Shown: positions 1 to 10,499 of the stretch, in pieces
Position numbering within the stretch: the first letter of the stretch is position 1
Layout of the letters: every line of letters starts with the position of its first letter
NCBI GenBank assembly: GCA_001598975.1
Contig: BBXU01001394.1
Location: forward strand, 1-35,482
Origin: Parachlorella kessleri
Lineage: Eukaryota > Chlorophyta > Trebouxiophyceae > Chlorellales > Chlorellaceae
Direction of reading: 5' to 3'
Length of the DNA: 35,482 nt
Notes under the pieces: model-generated
What the model was told of the DNA's origin: nothing
Database searches by the model: none
What the model saw: only the letters and a program-made list of their open reading frames with translations
Program-made: the position numbers and the translations under genes

Positions 1-121
1 CCCCTTGAGGCGTAGGTGTGCAACAGGGCAACTTAACCCAGTATTCAATGTTGTTAGTGTGCCGGTATAAGAGTGTAGCTGGGCGCGTGTGTGTGAGTGC
101 TGGCTTCTGCTGGCTTTGCAG

Positions 122-472
122 GGCACTGGCTGAGATGCTGAGGCAGATGCACGCTGATAACCCGTCGCTGCGCCTGGCCGCCAAGTTGGGGAAGGGGGTG
201 AAGAAGGCCTGCTCCTATTGCGGTGGCGAGGGTCACACCCGGCCAACATGCCCTCAGCGCAAAGCAGACCAGGCAGCGCAAATAGCACAGGGGGCAGCAG
301 GCGCTGTGATGACCCGCCGCGCTGCCAGCAGGTGCGGTTACTGCGGCCAGGAGGGGCACACCCGCCGAAGTTGCCCTGAGCTGAAAGCAGCCGCAGGGCT
401 GCTGCCGGTGGAGGAACCTGCCGAGGCTCCGACTTCCCCGCAAGATGACACCAGCATCAGCACCACCACCAC

Positions 473-504
<32 letters not shown>

Positions 505-3500
505 CTGTGGGGGCCACGAAGACTTGCTCTGTGTGTGGCGGCAGGGGCCACACCCGGCGCAGCTGCCCTTCGTTGAGGGCCGGCAGGGGCAGCAGCAGCA
601 CCGGCGCGACCAAGACCTGCTCTGTGTGCGGCGGCAGGGGCCACACCCAGCGCACCTGCCCCGCCCTGAAGTCCAGAGGAAGGGAAGGCTTGGGAGCAAC
701 CAGCAGCCCTGCTGCTGCCGGCGTCAGCCTTGTGAGCTCAACTGCTGCTGATAGCGGCTCGAGCGCTCCCCAGGCAGGCGTGCGCAAGCGCAAGCGGCCT
801 ACCTGCGGGCTGTGTGGGGAGGTGGGGCACATGCGGGTCCACTGCCCGCGGCTGTGGGCGGCGCTGAGCCCCGAAGCGCTGGCAGCCATAGCGCAGCAGG
901 CGCAGGGGACGCAGGCGGGGCCGGCAGCGGCATCGGCAGTGGCAGAGCACGGCCAGCAGCAGGTAACCGAAGCAACAGCAGCAGCAGCAGAGGCGGCGAG
1001 AGCGAGCGCCGAGGTCGCCGAGGCGCCGACGGGAGCGGCAGCGCCAGCACCCGAGGCGCAGGCGCCGGCGGAGGCGCAGCTGCAGCCAGCGCTTGATGCT
1101 GGCGTGGAGCTGCTGGGGGAGTGGCAAGCAGAGGGTGCCGCGATTGAGCAGGCGGCGGGGCCGCTCTCAGCTGGTGGAGGGACAGACGCACCAGCGGAGG
1201 CGGGCCAAGGCCTCCCTGCATCAGCTGCCTCGTCGGCCCAGGCAACCGCCGTGGCTGGAGCCATCTCTGTGGAGTCCACGCCTTCAGGGCTTGAGGCAGG
1301 TGGCCCGACACTTCCAGTGGGCTGCAGTGAGGCTGGGATAGCTGCTGACACGGCGATCGCCGACAGGCACCAGCCAACTGCTGCTGCTGCAGCTCCCCTG
1401 GGCTTGACAGCGGAGGGTGACTCCAAGGGCAATGCCTCCCAGGCCAAGGAGCCAGCAGCGCTGGATGGCGAGCCTCAGCTGCAACAGCAGCCGGCAGCCG
1501 ATCCTTCACCACAGGCCCAGCCTAGCGTGAGTGGTGCCGTCAGCAGCAGCAGCAGCAGTGGGGCAAGAACAACCCCACAAGTCCCACAGTCCTCACTGCC
1601 GGCTTCCGCACCAGCGCAGCCGCAGGAAGCCTCGGCGCTGTCAGTCAAGGGCCCTGTTGCCCCACAGCAGCCTCAGGCCCCTGCACCATCCCGCCCCCTC
1701 CAGCAGTCGCAGTCGCAGCCGCCACAGGCAGTAGCAGCGGCAGTGCCTTCCCCCAAGGCACCCCCTGTGCCCCCTCTACCAGCAACTCAGCCACGAGACG
1801 GCCGGGCCTTTGGCCCTGCTGGGCTGCCTACCCAGGCGCTGGGCAGCGGGATGAGGTTAGACCCTGATGGGGGCCTGGTGTTCCCCCTGCCCCGGCGGCA
1901 GGCCGACTGCATGCAGCAGGTAGGTGGCGGGCAAGGGCGAGTTTTTGGGCTAGGAGCCACGGGCAGTGGGGCCCATGAGTTTGCCTGCAGAGTCCGCTGG
2001 CTGTGGGAGAGGGTGGGTGAGTAGCTGGGATGGGGATCGATGGCTGCTTCTCAGCCTGTAAAACAGGTGGCGCAAGGGGGGACCAGGGGCAGTGCAGGGT
2101 TGCAGCATCCCACAAATGCTGTACCCAACATGTCAGCTATACCCACCCCCTAGCTGTGGCCAGACTTGCCAGCAGTGCTACGTGCGTGGGCTGACCGCCT
2201 ACTGCTGGCAGTGCCTGGAGCTACTCGTTCGAGGTGCCTGAGGTGCCCCCGCCAAGCCAGCAGGTCACCACAGGGGTGCAGCAGAGTGACTGCAGTAGGT
2301 AGTCCTGAGCAACGTGGTGATATCTGCCTTGTGGGAGCAGCACACTCTAGTGTCGTAGTGGTAGCATACTGTAGTAGTGGTGAGCAGTGCAGTGATGTCT
2401 GCCTGCCCTGCCACCGCTCCGCAGGCCTCGCAGGCCGTGCTGCGTGCCTGGGAGGACGGCATCCGCTGGCAGTGCCTGGAGCTGCCGCTGCCGCTGAACA
2501 ACGCGCCCGCCGAGGGCGGCTGGCCGGGCGGCATCCGCCAGCAGTACCGGGTGGCGCTGCCCACGCTGGAGGGGCTGCTGCGCCGGCTCAAGGCATACCC
2601 GGGCCTGGAGGGGCGCATCACCGCCGAGTGGCTGGACCAGTCCGACTGCGTAGGTGGGTGCGGGGACCGGGGGGCTTCCCAGGGCCCCTATTATGCAACT
2701 ACATGGCATTATGCACTGTGCTATCCATTATCCACCAGCTGCCACTCCGTTGCTGTCATTTCTGACCATGGAAGGGAGGACAAAGATAAGTAACAGCATG
2801 CAGTTTTGCGTGCCGGGGGTTTACAGGGGAGGGTGTCTGTTGTGGGTTCTGGTGGGGACCCTGCTTCTCCACTGGCCTCAGCGGGTCCAGCGGACCGCCA
2901 AAGGTGTGAAGGTTGGGGTTTGGCGAACTTTCTTCCATGCCAGAAGCGTGCCATGGAAACTCGCTCTAGGAGTAGTGTGTCGGCGCATGCGTCTGCGGTG
3001 GTTAGTGCAAGCCCTGGGGGTGTGCTTTGGCGCAGGTGCGTGGCAGAGCGAGAAGCTGGCCGCCGTGCTGTTCCCCACGGCCGACACGCTGCCCGCGCTG
3101 AGGCAGATCGAGAACGCGCTGAGCGGGCAGCGGCTCATGCTGGTGGTGAACCCGCAGTGGCAGGTGGAGGGGCAGGTCATCTCAGGTGAACCGCCCTGGT
3201 GTGTGGCTAGAATGAGTGGGTGGGATCGGACGAGACCATGACTTGCGAGGGAATAGTGCCTGCCACTGGCTGTGGGTTGCCCCAATTATGGGAGGCGTGG
3301 CAGCCCTGCCAGGGTTTGGAGGCGGGTGCACCGAAGCTGGCATCGCTACAGGCTGAGGAGCGGAGGCATGCTCGATGGGTGGCTGCTCTCAGCTAAGGGC
3401 AACACCGCATCCCGCCGCCTCCTAGTGAGTGACTCAGCTAAAGCTCATGTACATCCCTTGCGCTCCCCCTGCCTTGCAGATTTTGGCTTTGGCCAGGCGC

Positions 3501-5163
3501 GTCGCCGTGCGGAGCAGTTTGTGAGCCTGTTTGAGGATATCTACTGCCTGCGCCGGGCGAGGGTGAGGGGCGAGGAGGTCCGCATCCTTAAGTGCTACCC
3601 GGGGGCCTGGCAGGTGGGTGGGCGGGTGGCAGGCTGGTGGTGGCAAGGATATGAAGGTATTCAAGAGCCGCCTCAAGGGCAGGTAGAGAGGCGGGAGGAG
3701 GGTAGCATGCTACTCAGGGACGTGCCAGGTGGGTGCTGCGGTAGCGCACATCTTATGAAGGGCGTACTCAAGACTTCCTTGCACAGCAGCCGTGTCCCAG
3801 GTTTTCAGCCTTGCCCCCAGCACTTAAATGCCCATTTTTCATGCGCTTCAGCCAGGCATTTGACCTTGTCCCTCCTCGCCTTCGTTATGATCAACCCCCA
3901 CTTGAGCGGCTTCTCCTTGCCACAACTTCCTGCCAGTGCCTTGCCGGTGCTACTGGTGTCTGTTCATTGTTTCCATCCATGCAGGTGTACTACATCCGCA
4001 ACGGGGACGAGCCCCTGCTACTGGCATGTGAAGACACCAAGCCGTGCTACCAGAGGCTTGAGGAGCTGATGGCGCCTATCCTTGCCAGGCAAGCCAACAC
4101 TGAGCTCAGTTACATCCGGCTCAGATACAACTTGCCCCACCGCTCAAACCCTCCCTGTCACAATGCCAGGGCATGGGCTGTTCAATGCCGCCCGCCATGC
4201 TGCATCGTGTATGGCAACCACCTTCAGGTTTCAGCATGCATTTCACCTGGGCGATCTGCCTGTGGTGTTAAAGCAAACCCGCCCTCCTGTTACTGCTCGC
4301 CCTGCACTAAAGCCCACCTACCGTGAGCGAGTGACTGACCTCTGCTGTCTCGCTGCGCCGTGCTGTCCCCAGGGGGATTAGGGTGTAAGCCCTGCCGGCC
4401 GGTCTCCCACTGGTCCCCCTGCTGCAGGAAGGCCAACTGGCTGCAGCAGTGGCTGGGGGCCTGGGGAGGTGACACCACTGCTCGGCAGGACCCCGCATTC
4501 GATCCCGATGGGGGGTGGTGGCCAGATGAGGCGATAAAGAAGACTAATGGGAAGACTGATGAGGCTGGTGGGGCGAGCACCGACGTGGCTGCAGTGCCAC
4601 GCGAGGGAGGGCGCACGTCGTCTGTAGCAGGCGCAGCGCCCACGGCACCCCAGCAGGGCGAGGCAGCTGGGTCGAGTGGCAGGCCAGGCTCCCCAGCGGG
4701 GGCCCAGGCAGGGGCGGCACTGGGGCAGGAGGGCGCGGACCGTGGCGGCGGCGCGTACCGCATGCGCCGAGTTCGGCAGCAGCAGCGTGGGTGGCGGGAG
4801 ACCGACCTGCGCGAGGTGTCCGCCGTGTTGGGCATCGGCGCCGGCGGCAGCATTGCCAGCGGTAGCGACAGCGACAGCGAGAGTGACAGTGACAGTAGGA
4901 GCACCAATGGTGCTAGCCGCCAGGCCACCCAAGCCAGCAGCAGTACTAGCACTGGCAGCAGCGCTGCCGGCGATGCTGCTGCGGCGCGTGTGGCGCAGCA
5001 GCGGGACATCATCACCGGGGAGCCCTTGGATGAGGCTGGGGATGTGGTGAGGGACTATGAGGGGGAGGGGGCCCAGGTGGCGCGGGACTATCGCATGCAG
5101 CCGGTGAAGGAGATGGCCAAGTGGGTGTTTGGGAGGGAGGGGGGCCCCCCTGCCAAGCGGTGA
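122..5163 (+). CDS. CCHC zinc-knuckle / DUF1995 fusion protein (5' end likely outside the window)
   Basis: Predicted exons are 122-1919, 2425-2653, 3036-3185, 3480-3613, 3985-4088 and 4428-5163 (stop TGA), about 1049 codons with all phases agreeing. The first exon follows a TTTGCAG acceptor, so an upstream exon is likely. It encodes five CX2CX4HX4C knuckles (near 208-253, 335-378, 523-570, 619-666 and 803-848), typical of RNA or single-stranded nucleic-acid binding. About 350 residues of Ala/Gln/Pro-rich linker follow. Exons 2-6 read as DUF1995: an AWEDGIRW start, SEKLAAVLFP, NPQWQVEG, DFGFG, ILKCYPGAWQVYYIRNG and ANWLQQWLGAW. DUF1995 occurs in plastid proteins such as the photosystem II assembly factor LPA3 and one plant adenylate kinase. 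The C-terminal tail is acidic, with Ser-Asp repeats near 4865-4900. The fifth intron uses a GC donor. The function of the fusion is not known to me; plastid targeting cannot be judged without the N-terminus. Confidence 0.82.
460..503 (+). repeat. ACC/AGC trinucleotide tract encoding Thr and Ser runs
   Basis: A coding microsatellite between zinc knuckles 2 and 3. It reads as a short threonine run followed by about eleven serines, a length-variable spacer inside the first gene. Confidence 0.85.
2175..2222 (+). repeat. Decayed copy of the start of exon 2 inside the preceding intron
   Basis: These 48 bases resemble 2437-2483, the beginning of the DUF1995-encoding exon, with one indel and a perfectly matching 3' part (ctggcagtgcctggagct). 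The copy is frame-shifted relative to the exon and followed by unrelated sequence, so it looks like a relic of a partial exon duplication about 262 bp upstream. Confidence 0.7.
4089..4427 (+). other. GC-AG intron in the DUF1995 gene
   Basis: The exon reads ...GCC AG and is followed by GCAAGC. The acceptor is CTGCAG at 4422-4427. Joining 4088 to 4428 restores an Arg codon and runs directly into the KANWLQQWLGAW block. The nearest downstream GT (4109) is weak and in the wrong phase. Confidence 0.7.
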
Positions 5164-6111
5164 GGGAGCGGGGTGCCCTCGAGAACAACTTGGACCTGTG
5201 CATGCCACCCTAGCTGCCTAATGATCCAAGGCACCCAGCCTCACCAATGGGATGGGACTGCCTCTTCAAGGGTGTGAGTGGGAGAGGCTGTGCATTGCCG
5301 CCTGTGGCGGCTATGCGCGCCTGGTGTATAATATGCGAATCGCTTTCCTGTGAGAAGGATTCTGTATGACTGAGAAACATTTCTTCGCACGTCTTGGTTG
5401 AATGCGCCTACCGCTGCTGCTTGTATCATCCAGTTATGTGGGTTTTATTTTCCCAGGCGGCCACATCGAGCAAACTACCCTAGATGGCAATTTTGCTGCA
5501 AGGCATCACTTTCACAGATTGGATCCCTCATAGCAGAATGAGGATGTCTTGGTTTTCGTCGTCTCGTTGGCTGGCAGGTAGGCCTGTGGTGTTGCTGGGA
5601 GACAAGTGAGTATCTGCCCCTTGTCAACTCCGATGAGTTGCATGAGTCTGGTCATGGGATGTGACACTAGGCATCATCAGCCCTAATAAACTCTCAAACT
5701 ATCAAGGAAACTTCATCACACATGGCAGTTCTAGATTGGCTGTAGTGTGGCAACAGAGGGGGGAGCGGGTCGGTGGACTCATTATCCGGGCTAGACTCTT
5801 GTGCCCGTGCCCTTGTAGGCACTGGATCTCGCTTGCCCTCTATTGCTGGTGTGAAGTTCCACTTACTTGCCGTCACTTTGCACTTCACCCTGTACTTGCC
5901 TTGCATATCTCCAGTGTAAGTGGGTCCTGTGTTGAGCCTAGCATGGCGGGAGCGCCTGAGCCCAGCTCAGCAGAGCTAACAGGATGAAAGAACCAACACC
6001 ACAAATAGCCATCGATGTGACACATCAACGCTCCTTGTCTTAGCTGTGTTCCCTGGACCCCGCGACTGATCTACGTTCCGCCTTGGCGCTCAGTACCTGA
6101 TCAGTGTTACT
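5164..6111. other. Intergenic: 3'UTR of the DUF1995 gene, then the leader of the next locus
   Basis: No supported coding sequence. It contains the TGTAA signal at 5915-5919. The bases from about 5940 to 6111 are the probable promoter and leader of the small-ORF/coiled-coil locus. ATGs at 5943 and 5984 open only very short frames and may lie upstream of the transcript start. Confidence 0.6.
5915..5919 (+). terminator. TGTAA polyadenylation signal, DUF1995 gene
   Basis: First TGTAA after the stop at 5163. It implies a 3'UTR of roughly 770 nt, within the normal range for chlorophytes. Confidence 0.55.
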
Positions 6112-6270
6112 ATGACTCCCAGGCAGCTGAAAATCGCGAGCCTCTTTGCCGCGGGGACCCTTGTGTTCGGTGCAGCTCACCAGGGCGCTATCAGCCAGGG
6201 CACCGCCCTACTTGCTCTGCTGTTGCTGACGGCGGTCATCCGCTTTGGACTACTCAACAGCGCCGACTGA
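6112..6270 (+). CDS. Small hydrophobic membrane protein, 52 aa (possible upstream cistron)
   Basis: ATG at 6112 (A at -3) to TGA at 6268-6270. The protein starts MTPRQLKIASLF and has two hydrophobic stretches, about residues 8-22 and 31-48 (GTALLALLLLTAVI), separated by a polar AHQGAISQ turn, so a helical hairpin is plausible. The only basic residues are R4 and K7 near the N-terminus and R44 in the second helix. The next gene's ATG is 39 nt downstream. There is no TGTAA between the two, and no ATG in any frame from 6115 to 6309, as expected if ribosomes reach the second ORF by leaky scanning. I do not recognise the family. It could instead be a non-conserved uORF, though the composition looks like a genuine membrane protein. 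Confidence 0.5.
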   Translation: MTPRQLKIASLFAAGTLVFGAAHQGAISQGTALLALLLLTAVIRFGLLNSAD

Positions 6271-6309
6271 GCCCCCACCTAGTGGGTTGAACCAAGGACA
6301 TCTGACTAG

Positions 6310-9300
6310 ATGGGGGACAAGCAGGAGGCCAGGGGTGAGGCTGCCACAGCCAGCAGCCCCAGCGCCGCCGGACTGGCTGACTGCTCGGAGGCAGTGTGCG
6401 CAGCGTTGCGGCAGCTGCAGGAGGGCTATGCAGCTGCCCAGGTCAGGGTCCAGGAGCTTCAGGTAGGGTGTGTACCAGCAGTCTCAGCGCTTCGCAGCCT
6501 TTGGCAGCAACTGGCACAATCAGTCTCCTAACGTGCTGCCTCCCTCGCACAGCCTTGCACAGCCACCTCGCGGTCATCTCACTCTACTCCATTGCGCCCT
6601 CCCACTGCCTTCATCCTGTACAGGAGCAGAAGGCAGCTCTCAAGGCTGACGCCCGGCGGATGGCTGAGCACTTGTTTGGTGAACTGTCGGCCTCCCAGGA
6701 GCGAGAGGCGCAGCTGGCAGCTGAGGTGGAGCAGCTGAGAGCGCTGCAGGCTGAGTTGGCAGAGGCTGCGGCGGCAGAGGCGGAGAGCTGCAGGAGCGGC
6801 GTGCAGGTGGGTGATGACTCATGGAGGAGCAGCTCGACGCGGATGCATGCGTTAGCTAGCCATGGATGTTAAGATAGATCTACTTCCAGTGGTCGTTGTC
6901 TTGTTATTTCTTGTTGCTCCTGCTGCTATTATCATACAACTGGTGGCAGCAGTAAAACTTTCCTTGATCGATTCTTGTGGCAGGTCCCCCCCTCCCCCCG
7001 CCACTGCTGCTGCTATCTACTTTGCAGTTAGCGTGCTGACGTGGCATTGTGGCCCGCACACCATAAGCTGCCAAGCCTTGGCCTGACTCAGCCCGTCCTG
7101 TGCCCCCGCTGCAGGACGCCAAGGCAGCTGAGGCGCAGGCCCTGGGGCGGGTGGCAGCACTTGAGCAGGAGCTGCAGCAAGCCAGGGAGATGGCTCACAG
7201 GCTGGAAGTGGAGCTGCAGGACGGTAGAGCGCGGTAAGGCTAGGGAGAAGATCGACTTGCGTCTACGCCAAAGGAATCAGCGGTGCAAGGTTGAGGGGTG
7301 GTGGGGTGTGTAGAGTACCTGCGCAGTCATGGGTTGCACTGCCCTCCTCGGCCCCTTACCCTTGTATGGTTTGAAGTGCACAGTCTGGGCAGAGCAGGGA
7401 GCGTACCAGCTGGCTGCCCTTGCATCCCCTTTGGCCTGTCGCCAGCAGCGGCAGATTTAGTTGGGCCACAGCCCCGCTTTCTCGCAACTATTGCCAGTTG
7501 CCCCCGGCTCCTGCAGGGCTGTCGTGGACAAGGAGGCCTGGCAAGCTCAGTCAGACAAGCTTCACAACCAGCTGGAGGCTGCCGAGGCAACCGCAGCAGC
7601 GCAGCGGCAGTCTGCCGAGCTCTGGCAGCGCAAACATGGCCTGTTAGAGGATCAGCTGAATGGGATGCAGGTGAGATGTAGTATACCTGGCATGCCTGGC
7701 ATATACCAGGCAGCCTGCATGGCTGGTGCGTGCGCAGGGTGTCCTGCACTTTGCCTGGAACTTGCGTGGGTATATTCTCATTGTCGAGCGGTAACACGCC
7801 GCTGCCGCTGTTTTGAGACTGGAATGAAGGCCCCCAAGGCAAGCTGGCGGGTATGGAGCTTGAACTACGGTGCACATCAATTGGGTTCGAGCTGGCCAAT
7901 GGGTATGTGCGGTTCGCGTGCGTTGTCTCTGGCGCAACAAGATCCGGGGCCACTAGCAAAGCTCTCTGTTTCGTTTGCCAGGCTCAGCAAGAAGAGAAGC
8001 ACACGAACACTGAAAAGCTGCAACTTTCTCTCAAGCAAGCGGAAGCGCAGGCTCGAGACGCGCACTTGGTGGCCAAGTCGTTCCGGCAGGTAAGATAAAA
8101 ACCCTAAGGCCCCAAGGGTTTTGACTTCTGCATTGGGCTTGAAGTTCGGCGTGGCAGTCAGACATGGCCTAAAGTGCCGTGCCAGCTGCACTCGATCCTG
8201 GCAGGGCGCCTAGTGGAAGGAGATCCAACGCCATATCGACAATGTACACTGCACGCGCCCCCGCAAGAGGCAGTGTGCCCGTCGTCTTGCGCCTTCCCTT
8301 GCCTGGGAGGCTCGCTTGAACCTTCTTTACTGAACGTCCTCCATTCCCTCACCCGGCTGCCACAGTGTGCCCGTCGTCTTGCGCCCTCGGTTGGCTGAGA
8401 GTCTTGCTCTAGAACCTGCTTTTTTGAACGTACTCTACTTTCCCTCTCCCCGTTGCCACAGGCCGTTGCCAGCAGCCTCCAGGACTTGTCAGACCTCTGC
8501 AGCGCTCTCCAGACGGCCCAGGCGGCCATGGCAGCAGACAGCAGCAGCAAGCCGGCCTACCTGCAGGCCTTGTCGCTGATCCAGTCGTCCCTGGTGCGGG
8601 TGGCGGGAGCGGCGGAGGCAGCACTGTCCTCGGTTGGGAATGCGGCAGCTGTTGGCCCCGGCGTGCACAGTGGAAGCCGGGGTGCCTGCGGCTTCTTGCA
8701 AGCAGCGACTCTACAGCTGGACCCGCAGCAGCAACACCCCCAGCAAGAGCAGGAGCAGCAGACAGAGGTGCAGCAAGGAGTCCATGCCCTGCTGCAAGGC
8801 AGCAGTGGTGATGGTGCCTCTGCACCCTCTCCGCCAGAGCTGCAGCTGCACAGCGGAAGCGCGAGGGGGGATGGGCATTCAGCAGCCTCCTTGGAGCTGC
8901 CAGATGCTTGCCATGGGAGCGCGAACCCGCCAGTGGAGGGCACCCATGCCGGGTCTTTGGGGCGGGACGGACAGGGCTACCCACAAGAAGAAGCGCAGCC
9001 AGCCACCGCGGATGTTGCAACCCTGGCCACCTCGCTTCACCGCCACCAGCAGCAGCAGCAGGCGCAGCAGCAGCAGCAGCAGGCACAGCAGCAGGAGCGA
9101 GACCTGCATGAGGAGCAGCAGCAGCCACTGGGTGAGGCGCCACCATCTTTTATCCAAGCCTGCAGAGCCAAGCATGGGCGGCCACGTGCGGCCGGCAGAC
9201 CCAAGGCAGCGTCTGCTCCTGACCTAGCCAGCAGGGCCGTAGAGGGCAGTGGCAGCCGGCCAGCTTCACCCACCTGCAAGCGTCCGCTCACACTGCCCGC

Positions 9301-10499
9301 TGGCAAACAGCAGCAGCGGCCGCAGCAGCAGCTCGCAAGAGATGGGCCGCAGCATCCGCCCAGGGAAGAAACGCGGCCGCCACGCCCTGCGCGTGCTTCG
9401 GCGGCTGCGGACCTGGGCAATGCTGGGCTGGCCGCAGCGGCAGCAGCCCCGCCGGCAGCTCGGCCGGCGCGGCACGGCAGCGGCCCCAGGGCCGAGGCGT
9501 CGCCACCGCTGCGCCACAGTCCGGAGCATGTACCAGACTTGCCAACCAGTCGTGCGGTGGGAGTCGGTCAGCGGGGGCTGACCGAGGGGTTAGTAGTAGC
9601 CAGCCAGCCTGGCTTGGGCGCTCAGGCAATGACCCAGCTCGTGGTCTCTTACGAAGGTGGGGTGCAGCAAGGCCAGCTGGGTGGCCCAGTAGCTGCTGAA
9701 GCGCTTGCTCCCGGCCAGGTGGCGCTAGGGCGCCGGCGGGCGCCGGCAGCCGCCAGCGCCGCCCTGCCCGCCGCCGCCGCCGCTGCTGCGGCCTGTCTTG
9801 CGGGCGGGGGAGCTGCTTTCGGCGGCACGAGGGACAGCCTGACCGCGGTGATCATGTCTGTGGAGGATGAGCTGGCTACGCTGGACCTCAGGCAAGCATG
9901 CTGAACAATGCATTGTGGGGTGTACCCCAGTAGGGACTGCTCAGCAAGCCGGCGGGGGCGGGGGGGCTTGTGAAGGGTAGCAGTGATGGGCTTGTTCATC
10001 CGCGTCGGTGGCGTTGCAGGTTTCAGGAAAGCCGGTATACCTGCCGAGCCACTGCACATTTACCCATCCTTACTGGCTCCAGTGTTTGGCACAACTTTGA
10101 AAGGGAGACTGACCTGGGACCCAAACTCTCCTGCTTGCCAGATGCATTTCCGGTTGGTTCCATGTGCTTTCAGCCTTGCCCAGTCCCTGTGGTGATTGCT
10201 GCCAGCTGACGGCTAGGGATGGGCGGAGGCCAAAACAAGGGATGCGCTTTGAAAGCTTGCCTGAGAGCATGACCCAGCGAGCCGTGCCCACCCACCGCCC
10301 CTGCTGCAGGCATGCTGCGCTGCTCAAGCAGAGCGCAGCGCTGCGCGAGGCCAAGGCGCTGCCGGGAGATGTGAGCGTGGAGCTCCAGAGGGAGGAGGTG
10401 GCGGGCGTCATGCGCAGCGTGAGGGAGGCCATGCAGCGCAAGGGCCAGCAGCTTGCGCAGCTGAAGCAGTACCGCGACTTGGTGGGAGCAGCGCGCTAG
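6310..10499 (+). CDS. Long coiled-coil protein, family not recognised
   Basis: Predicted exons are 6310-6462, 6624-6806, 7115-7233, 7517-7670, 7982-8089, 8462-9891 and 10310-10499 (stop TAG), 778 aa with consistent phases. Exons 1-5 (about residues 1-240) are almost continuous amphipathic helix rich in Glu/Gln/Ala/Leu/Arg, for example QELQ, AELWQRKHGLLEDQL and KLQLSLKQAEAQAR. The 1430-nt sixth exon opens with more helix (LQDLSDLCSALQTAQ), continues with about 400 residues of disordered Gln/Ala/Pro-rich sequence, and ends with SVEDELATLDL. The last exon adds a C-terminal coil (RHAALLKQSAALREAK ... MQRKGQQLAQLKQYRDL). The architecture suggests a structural protein such as a centrosomal or basal-body component, but no signature proves this. 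Intron 6 appears to use a GC donor. Confidence 0.75.
8274..8461 (+). repeat. Tandem duplication (about 94 bp x2) of an intron 3' end with its acceptor
   Basis: Copies 8274-8365 and 8366-8461 both begin TGTGCCCGTCGTCTTGCGCC and both end GCCACAG. The second supplies the acceptor used for the coiled-coil gene's sixth exon; the first carries an equally good-looking acceptor. Confidence 0.8.
9046..9125 (+). repeat. CAG-rich coding tract (polyglutamine)
   Basis: Interrupted CAG repeats in the large sixth exon encode a run of more than twenty mostly Gln residues with Ala and Glu, part of the disordered linker of the coiled-coil protein. Confidence 0.8.
9892..10309 (+). other. GC-AG intron in the coiled-coil gene
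   Basis: The exon end CTC AG is followed by GCAAGC; the acceptor is CTGCTGCAG ending at 10309. Joining gives LDL-R-HAALLKQ and restores a helical C-terminus. Reading through meets a TGA within a few codons. No phase-compatible GT donor lies nearby. Confidence 0.65.

Noticed and set aside
338..1447. Long - strand open frame opposite the zinc-knuckle exon (and similar ones at 799-1512, 8409-9146)
   Set aside because: Composition follows the GC-rich codons of the + strand exon; no domain, no splice logic, low-complexity Ala/Ser/Pro only.
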